From Pseudomonadota bacterium (GTDB lineage: Bacteria; Pseudomonadota; Gammaproteobacteria; Burkholderiales; Burkholderiaceae_B): DNA of 20,005 nt. Made by a program: the position numbers and the translations under genes. The notes under the pieces are model-generated. The model made no database searches and was not told where the DNA came from. It saw only the letters and a list, made by a program, of their open reading frames with translations. Shown here piece after piece: positions 15,190 through 20,005 of the stretch. The stretch lies in NCBI GenBank assembly GCA_023388835.1, contig JAEWFK010000146.1, positions 1 through 20,005 of the forward strand. The letters run 5' to 3'. Within the stretch, counting starts at the first letter, position 1. Each line of letters starts with the position of its first letter.

Positions 15190-16237
15190 ACGGCGCAGCC
15201 GTCCGTCCGCCCTCATGTCCTGGTGCTCGCCCCTGCTGGCGGTGCTGCTGACGGCCGTCTGCGGCTTCCTGATGTTCCTGGCCGTGGGCAAGGACCCGGT
15301 GGCCGGGCTGCAGGTGTTCTTCCTGGAACCCATACGCGATCTCAATGGCTGGGCGGAGGTCGGCGTCAAGGTCGCGCCCCTGCTGGCCATCGCGGTGGGG
15401 CTTTCCATCTGCTTCCGGGCAAATGTCTTCAATATCGGTGCGGAAGGTCAACTCGTGGTGGGCGCCATTACGGCGGGCGCGCTCGTGATCTATCTGGATG
15501 ACGACGGCAATGGCGGCGCCTGGATGATTGCGCTGGCGCTGTCTGCCGGCGTGGCGGGTGGCATGGCTTGGGCGGCGATCACGGCGCTGTTGCGCGACCG
15601 CTTCAATGCCAACGAGATCCTGGTTTCCCTCATGTTGGTCTACGTGGCTGAGCTGTTGCTCAGCTACCTGGTGCATGGCGCGCTCATGGACCCGGACGGT
15701 TTCGGTTTCCCGCAGTCCAGGCTGTTCTCCGACGGCTGGCTGCTGCCATCCGTCATTCCCGGAACACGGCTGCACATCGGTATCGTATTGGCTCTGGTGG
15801 CCGCGGTCGCCGGCTGGCTTTATCTATCGCGCAGCTTTTCGGGCTTCAAGCTGCAGGTGGGCGGGATTGCGCCCATGGCCGCCCGCTATGCCGGCTTCTC
15901 CTCTCGCGGGTCGCTGTGGGTTTCCCTGCTGGTGTCGGGCGGTCTGGCCGGTCTGGCCGGCGCGGCGGAAGTCATGGGTCCCATCGGCCAGCTCACCCCA
16001 TCGATCTCGCCCGGCTACGGTTTTGCCGCGATCATCGTGGCTTTTGTGGGGCGCCTGCATCCTTTGGGCGTGATCTTCTCAAGCTTCATCATGGCGCTGT
16101 TCTACATCGGCGGCGAACTTTCTCAGAGCCGTATGGGCATGCCCAGCGCGATCACCGGCATCTTCCAGGGAATTCTGCTGTTCGCGCTGCTCACCTGCGA
16201 TGTTCTCATCCATAACCGCCTGAGGTGGAGACGCTGA
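15176..16237 (+). CDS. BMP-family ABC transporter permease 1
   Basis: The 353-residue hydrophobic protein belongs to the branched-chain/BMP permease family (YufP/NupB-like). It carries the characteristic FRANVFNIGAEGQLVVGAI segment near residue 80 and a GYGFAAIIVAFVGRLHPLG segment near residue 280, with about eight to ten membrane helices. Paired with the next gene it forms the inner-membrane channel of the importer. It overlaps the ATPase gene by 14 bases, and its stop codon overlaps the next start (TGATG), so the genes are translationally coupled. Confidence 0.93.
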   Translation: MLTLERRSRPSALMSWCSPLLAVLLTAVCGFLMFLAVGKDPVAGLQVFFLEPIRDLNGWAEVGVKVAPLLAIAVGLSICFRANVFNIGAEGQLVVGAITAGALVIYLDDDGNGGAWMIALALSAGVAGGMAWAAITALLRDRFNANEILVSLMLVYVAELLLSYLVHGALMDPDGFGFPQSRLFSDGWLLPSVIPGTRLHIGIVLALVAAVAGWLYLSRSFSGFKLQVGGIAPMAARYAGFSSRGSLWVSLLVSGGLAGLAGAAEVMGPIGQLTPSISPGYGFAAIIVAFVGRLHPLGVIFSSFIMALFYIGGELSQSRMGMPSAITGIFQGILLFALLTCDVLIHNRLRWRR

Positions 16238-17154
16238 TGGACGCTCTGGCTCCCCTTATCGCTTCGGCCATCATCGCCGGCACCCCGCTCATGCTGGCCG
16301 GACTGGGTCTGTTGGTGAACGAGCGCAGCGGCGTGATCAACCTGGGTTCCGAAGGCATGATGCTTGTCGGCGCCATCACCGCTTTCGCTACTACCGTGGG
16401 CACAGGCAGCTTTTTCCTGGGTTTCGTCGCCGGGGCCCTGGTGTCCATGCTGATGTCCGGCTTCTTTGCGTGGCTGACCATCTGGCTGGGCGCCAATCAA
16501 GTTGCGACGGGGCTCGCATTGTCGCTGTTTGGCGTGGGGGCATCAGCCTATCTGGGGCTGCCCTATGCCGGGGAAAGCCTGTTGCCGCCGCAGTTCGGCA
16601 TTCCCTTTCTTGAAGACCTGCCTGTATTGGGGCAAGCGCTGTTTCGCCATCACCCCATGGTCTACGGCTCGGTACTGCTGTGCATGGCGATCGCCTGGTT
16701 CCTGGGGCGTACCCGCTCGGGCCTGATTCTGCGAGCTGTGGGCGAATCGCCATCCTCCGCCCATTCTCTGGGCTATAACGTGCGCCGTATCCGGCTGGCG
16801 GCTGTGCTCTTCGGCGGCCTTTGCTGCGGCCTGGCCGGCGCCTTCATGTCGCTCGTCTACACCCCGCTGTGGGTCGAAGGCATGGTCGCCGGGCGCGGCT
16901 GGATCGCGCTCGCGCTCACCACCTTCGCCACCTGGCGGCCATTCCGCGTCATGGCGGGTGCTTATTTGTTTGGCGGCATCACCATACTCACGTATCACAT
17001 GCAGGCGCTGGGCGTGCCGATCGCTTCGCAGCTGCTGTCCATGCTGCCCTATATTGCGACCATCGTGGTGCTGGTGCTTATTTCGCGCAATGCCACGTGG
17101 ATACGCCTGAACATGCCGGCGTCCCTCGGCAAGAATTTCAATCCCAACGTTTAA
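16237..17154 (+). CDS. BMP-family ABC transporter permease 2
   Basis: The 305-residue protein is the second permease of the importer (YufQ/NupC-like). It shows the family pattern LVNERSGVINLGSEGMMLVGAI at about residues 24-45 (interrupted here only for listing) and ANQVATGLALSLFG near residue 90, with multiple membrane helices. ATG 16237 overlaps the upstream TGA and has GGTGGAG just before it; an in-frame GTG at 16225 is less likely. It pairs with permease 1. The binding-protein gene begins 11 bases after its stop, so gene order is ATPase, permease, permease, binding protein. Confidence 0.93.
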   Translation: MDALAPLIASAIIAGTPLMLAGLGLLVNERSGVINLGSEGMMLVGAITAFATTVGTGSFFLGFVAGALVSMLMSGFFAWLTIWLGANQVATGLALSLFGVGASAYLGLPYAGESLLPPQFGIPFLEDLPVLGQALFRHHPMVYGSVLLCMAIAWFLGRTRSGLILRAVGESPSSAHSLGYNVRRIRLAAVLFGGLCCGLAGAFMSLVYTPLWVEGMVAGRGWIALALTTFATWRPFRVMAGAYLFGGITILTYHMQALGVPIASQLLSMLPYIATIVVLVLISRNATWIRLNMPASLGKNFNPNV

Positions 17155-17165
17155 GGATGGACATC

Positions 17166-18251
17166 ATGTCTGGAAATTTCGTACGCAACGCCCTGGGCGC
17201 GACCGCCCTGGCACTGGCTGTCGGCGCCGCGCCGACGGTACTGGCGCAGGAGCCGCTGAAGGTGGGCTTTGTGTATGTCAGCCCCATCGGCGAAGCCGGC
17301 TGGACCTGGCAACAGGATATCGGCCGTCGGGAACTGGAAGAGGCACTGGGCGACAAGGTCAAGACGCAGTACGTCGAAGACGTGCCGGAAGGCGCAGACG
17401 CGGAACGGGTGATCCGTGACCTGGCCCAACAGGGCAACAAGCTGATCTTCACGACTTCCTTCGGCTACATGAACCCCACGCTGAAGGTGGCCAGGCAGTT
17501 CCCCGATGTGAAGTTCGTCCATTCAACGGGCTACAAGACCGCCGACAACGTTGCAGTCACGAACGCGCGCTTCTACGAGGCCCGTTATCTGGCGGGCATT
17601 GTTGCCGGCAAGATGACTGAAAGCAATGTCGCCGGTTATGTCGGCGCTTTCCCCATCCCGGAAGTGCTCCAAGGCATCAACGCCTTTACGCGCGGGATGC
17701 GCAGCGTGAATCCCGAGGCCGAAGTCCGCGTAATCTGGGTGAACAGCTGGTATGACCCGGGCAAGGAGCGCGACGCGGCCTTGGCTCTGCTCGGCCAGGG
17801 CGCCGATGTCCTGACTCACCATACTGATTCCACCGCCACCGTCCAGGCTGCGGAAGAAAAAGGGAAGTACGCCGTGGCGTATCACTCCGACATGAGCAAG
17901 TTCGCTCCCAAGGCGCAAGTGGTGGCGGTCACCCACCATTGGGGCGACTACTTTACCGATGCGGCGAAGCAGGTGCTGGACGGTAGTTGGAAATCCAGCA
18001 TGACCTGGGGCGGCCTTAAGGAGGACATGGCCCGTGTCGAAGGGTTTGGCCCCGCCGTGCCGGAAGACGTACGTGCGCTGGTCGAAGAGAAAAAGCAAGA
18101 GATCATCGCCGGCACCTTGAACCCTTTCGGCGCTCCCTTGAAGGACAATACCGGCAAGGTGGTGCTGGAATCCGGTTCACTGGATGATGATGCCCTGAAC
18201 CGCATGAATTACTACGTAGAAGGCGTGGCCGGCAAGCTGCCGACCAAGTAA
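17166..18251 (+). CDS. BMP-family periplasmic substrate-binding protein (probable purine/nucleoside binder)
   Basis: The 361-residue protein starts with a signal peptide (about residues 1-26, hydrophobic core ALGATALALAVGA, probable cleavage after VLA before QEP). No lipobox cysteine is present, so it should be free in the periplasm. The mature part has the BMP/PnrA-like pattern: VGFVYVSPIGEAGWTW, then LIFTTSFGYM, FVHSTGYKT, YLAGIVAGKM, VWVN-like DPGKERDAA, and ADVLTHHTDS. BMP proteins bind purine nucleosides or nucleobases and deliver them to the permeases; the ligand is inferred from the family. ATG 17166 is chosen over ATG 17157 because AAGGA at 17153-17157 is then at proper spacing. It closes the transporter operon. 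Confidence 0.93.
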   Translation: MSGNFVRNALGATALALAVGAAPTVLAQEPLKVGFVYVSPIGEAGWTWQQDIGRRELEEALGDKVKTQYVEDVPEGADAERVIRDLAQQGNKLIFTTSFGYMNPTLKVARQFPDVKFVHSTGYKTADNVAVTNARFYEARYLAGIVAGKMTESNVAGYVGAFPIPEVLQGINAFTRGMRSVNPEAEVRVIWVNSWYDPGKERDAALALLGQGADVLTHHTDSTATVQAAEEKGKYAVAYHSDMSKFAPKAQVVAVTHHWGDYFTDAAKQVLDGSWKSSMTWGGLKEDMARVEGFGPAVPEDVRALVEEKKQEIIAGTLNPFGAPLKDNTGKVVLESGSLDDDALNRMNYYVEGVAGKLPTK

Positions 18252-18274
18252 GGCTTTCGGCTCAGCGTGTTCAA

Positions 18275-18287
18275 GGTAGTCACTACC
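18275..18287. other. Short inverted repeat between convergent genes
   Basis: GGTAGT-C-ACTACC forms a small perfect inverted repeat in the 37-base gap between the binding-protein gene and the convergent thioesterase gene. It has no T-tract on either strand, so a terminator role is uncertain. Confidence 0.25.
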
Positions 18288-18288
18288 A

Positions 18289-18738
18289 TCAAACCGGCTT
18301 GCGAGAAGGCAATGACCAGGTACTGATGGCCTGCGCAATGGCTTCCCCGCCGGCCTCGGGCACGATCAGCACGTCGCCCGCGGTGAGCCTGCCCGTCTTG
18401 ATGATCCGCGCATGCGCCAACACGCCGCCCGGCGGGGTCCCGCGCAAGAAGTTGATCGACAGCGATGCCGTCACGGCATCGGGGCGGCCGGTGCCGCCCA
18501 TGATGGCCGCATACAAGGCCAAGTCGGCCAGACCCATGAGCATTGGTCCCGCGATGATTCCACCAAGCCGCTCATGCTCGCTGCGGCGCGGCATCAGCAA
18601 GGTGGCGCGTCCATGCGTGATTTCTTGAATCTGGATACCCAGCAGTGCCGCAAAGGGGTGTTGCGCCTCGAGCAGTTGTTCGAATTCGCCTACGGTAGTG
18701 AGGGCAGGCGGCTCCGAGTGGGCGGGGGAAATAGCCAT
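18289..18738 (-). CDS. PaaI-family hotdog-fold thioesterase
   Basis: The 149-residue protein has the length and motif order of PaaI-type acyl-CoA thioesterases. HPFAALLGIQIQEITHGRA forms the first strands, GGIIAGPMLMGLADLALYAAI is the hot-dog central helix with its usual Asp, and VTASLSINFLR the following strand. These enzymes hydrolyse acyl- or aryl-CoA thioesters as tetramers or dimers; the substrate is unknown. No strong ribosome binding site precedes the ATG at 18736-18738. It lies 42 bases downstream of the alpha/beta hydrolase gene on the same strand and is probably co-transcribed with it. Confidence 0.85.
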   Translation of the reverse strand: MAISPAHSEPPALTTVGEFEQLLEAQHPFAALLGIQIQEITHGRATLLMPRRSEHERLGGIIAGPMLMGLADLALYAAIMGGTGRPDAVTASLSINFLRGTPPGGVLAHARIIKTGRLTAGDVLIVPEAGGEAIAQAISTWSLPSRKPV

Positions 18739-18780
18739 GTCTTGATCGGTCTGGTGTTTATCGGATTACCGGCGAACTTA

Positions 18781-19665
18781 TCACGAAGCGGCATCGGAAA
18801 GAAAGTGCAGGACGGCATCGTTGAAATGGCGGGCGTTAGCCAGGTTCATGCCGTGCGCCGCGCGCGATATCACGACTCGGCGCGCCTGTGGCAGGGCTTC
18901 GCCAAGTCGGTCGATACGGCTGCCATAACGGGGAGGACTGAATTCTCCCCCCACGAGCAAAACGCGTCCGCTCAAAGCTCCGGATAACGCCCGGGCATCG
19001 ACGCTCCGGTGAATATCCTTGAGTTGCGGCGTCAGCGTCCACGCATTCGCCCGAACCATGTCCTTGAACCACGATACCGTGCGTCGCCATGTGCCCGGCC
19101 CGTTCACGGCGTCAATGAATTCTGCGATCACATCGTCCAGCGGCGCAGTGCCGAGTCTCGCGGCGATCTGTGCGTGCATGGGCGGCAGTGTCGCTTCGTC
19201 CGCGAACGGGAAGCCCGGATCAGCCAATACCAGCCGCCCCACGCGCCCCGGCATGGCAAGCGCGGCTTCGAGCGCGACTTGTGCGCCCCGGGAATGACCC
19301 ACGAGATGGACGGGGCGGTCCGGCGACAGCTGCCTGCATAAATCCACGACCGATTGCACGTGCTGCTCCATGCTGAAGCGGGTATCAGTCTGCAGTGCGG
19401 CAGTCGCCAGTTCGGGAATGATTCCATCGCGCGCGCCGTCGCTCTGTGCAGAGCATCTCACGGCCTCCGGCCAGCAGCCGGGCAGGCTGGGGGCAACGAC
19501 ATGGAAGGCAAGAGAGAAGGCCTCCATCTGCCAGCGCCAGTAACGGTAGTCGCAGAGCGAGCCGTGTATCAGCATCACCAATTCGCCTGACCCGGCTTCG
19601 ATGTAATGGATGCGGGTACCGGCGGCGGTGCCGACATGCGTGTTGAAAGAGGGCGTGGACAGCAT
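18781..19665 (-). CDS. Alpha/beta hydrolase
   Basis: The 294-residue protein has the alpha/beta hydrolase plan: oxyanion-hole motif HGS (34-36), nucleophile elbow GHSRG with Ser125, and a C-terminal catalytic His in RAAHGMN (about residue 271). The usual acid after strand 7 is not clear: the expected GExD-type turn reads GGEFSPP, so the acid may be that Glu or lie elsewhere. There is no signal peptide, so it is probably cytoplasmic. ATG at 19663-19665 is preferred because AGAAGA precedes it; an in-frame TTG at 19684-19686 would add seven residues. It lies between an iron-complex-type ABC ATPase gene and the thioesterase gene, all on the minus strand. The substrate (ester, lactone, or other) cannot be told. 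Confidence 0.85.
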   Translation of the reverse strand: MLSTPSFNTHVGTAAGTRIHYIEAGSGELVMLIHGSLCDYRYWRWQMEAFSLAFHVVAPSLPGCWPEAVRCSAQSDGARDGIIPELATAALQTDTRFSMEQHVQSVVDLCRQLSPDRPVHLVGHSRGAQVALEAALAMPGRVGRLVLADPGFPFADEATLPPMHAQIAARLGTAPLDDVIAEFIDAVNGPGTWRRTVSWFKDMVRANAWTLTPQLKDIHRSVDARALSGALSGRVLLVGGEFSPPRYGSRIDRLGEALPQARRVVISRAAHGMNLANARHFNDAVLHFLSDAAS

Positions 19666-19700
19666 GATTCGATCTTCTGAAGGCAATGGGTTTCGCTGAA

Positions 19701-19716
19701 TCGGGCATAGACCCGA
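19701..19716. other. Small inverted repeat between the ABC ATPase and hydrolase genes
   Basis: TCGGG (19701-19705) and CCCGA (19712-19716) flank a 6-base loop in the 70-base gap. No T-run follows on the minus strand, so it is a weak candidate for an attenuator or protein-binding site. Confidence 0.25.
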
Positions 19717-19735
19717 CTCTTACATTATGGGGCGG

Positions 19736-20005
19736 TTAGAGTGTCAGGACGTCGTCGATGATGACCAGGGGCGTTCCGCGGCTGCAGCATTCCAACCTGG
19801 CGCTGACCAGAAAGGCGCGGGCGAGGACCTCGGGCGAGATGGCTTTCTCGATCGGCCCTTGCGACATCACGGTTCCGTCGTGCAGTACCAAAGCATCATC
19901 CGCATAGCGCATCGCCATGTTGAGGTCGTGCAGAACGACCAAGATGATCAGGTTGAGCGCTTCGGCAAGGCGGCGCAGCAGCTTCATGACATGATGCTGA
20001 TAGTT
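19736..20005 (-). CDS. Iron-complex/siderophore-type ABC transporter ATPase, C-terminal fragment (truncated by window)
   Basis: The frame is open through the right edge of the window and stops at TAA (19736-19738), giving the last 89 residues. The fragment starts just after the expected D-loop (NYQHHVMKLLRRLAE) and contains the H-loop VVLHDLNMAMRYADDALVLHDG, the pattern of FepC/FecE/BtuD-like ATPases that power uptake of ferric siderophores, haem or cobalamin. The C-terminal RLECCSRGTPLVI also fits that group. The ATG at 19985-19987 is internal, not the start. Walker A, signature and Walker B lie outside the window, so the subfamily is probable rather than certain. It is upstream of and co-oriented with the hydrolase and thioesterase genes. 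Confidence 0.85.
   Translation of the reverse strand, partial: NYQHHVMKLLRRLAEALNLIILVVLHDLNMAMRYADDALVLHDGTVMSQGPIEKAISPEVLARAFLVSARLECCSRGTPLVIIDDVLTL

Noticed and set aside
16821..17165. Extended N-terminus of the BMP binding protein from 16821
   Set aside because: It overlaps permease 2 and lacks a signal peptide; ATG 17166 gives a proper signal sequence and ribosome binding site spacing.

Overview
The window is a dense, GC-rich bacterial chromosome segment. Its gene content and protein sequences suggest a betaproteobacterium of the order Burkholderiales, probably family Alcaligenaceae (Bordetella/Achromobacter/Pusillimonas-like). The clues are an fds-type NAD-dependent formate dehydrogenase, an OxyR-type ahpC-ahpF locus, and a BMP-type purine/nucleoside ABC importer. 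This assignment is inference from recalled family resemblance, not from a search. No rRNA, tRNA, CRISPR, insertion sequence or prophage was seen.

Region 1 (1-3636, + strand) is the 3' part of a soluble molybdenum NAD-dependent formate dehydrogenase operon: the end of fdsB, complete fdsA, and the small fdsD. The accessory gene fdsC, often found between fdsA and fdsD, is absent there. Region 2 (3746-5005) is a CynX/NimT-type MFS transporter that looks leaderless. A 372-base gap follows; its last ~110 bases hold a well-formed OxyR-type tandem operator and promoter. Region 3 (5378-7722) is ahpC, an intergenic stem-loop, ahpF and a strong intrinsic terminator, together a peroxide-reducing system.

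Region 4 (7731-10537) starts with five copies of a 15-bp tandem repeat at the 3' end of a LysR-type regulator gene (- strand). The regulator is divergent from an acetyl-CoA hydrolase/CoA-transferase (succinyl-CoA:acetate type), which ends in a run of three hairpins, the last a terminator. Region 5 (10583-13388) is an AsmA-family envelope protein with an unusual Glu/Lys/Gln-rich, repeat-encoded insertion, convergent with an MgtC/SapB membrane protein. A REP-like palindrome lies between them.

Region 6 (13461-18251, + strand) is a small Pmp3/YqaE-like membrane protein followed almost without gaps by a BMP-family ABC importer: double ATPase, two permeases and a periplasmic binding protein, probably for purines or nucleosides. 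Region 7 (18289-20005, - strand) has a PaaI-type thioesterase, an alpha/beta hydrolase, and the C-terminal end of an iron-complex-type ABC ATPase that runs off the window.

Most of this is recognisable housekeeping and metabolic content. I saw no convincing undescribed defence or mobile system. The points most worth a second look are the repeat arrays, the OxyR site, the REP-like element and the gene-order details.
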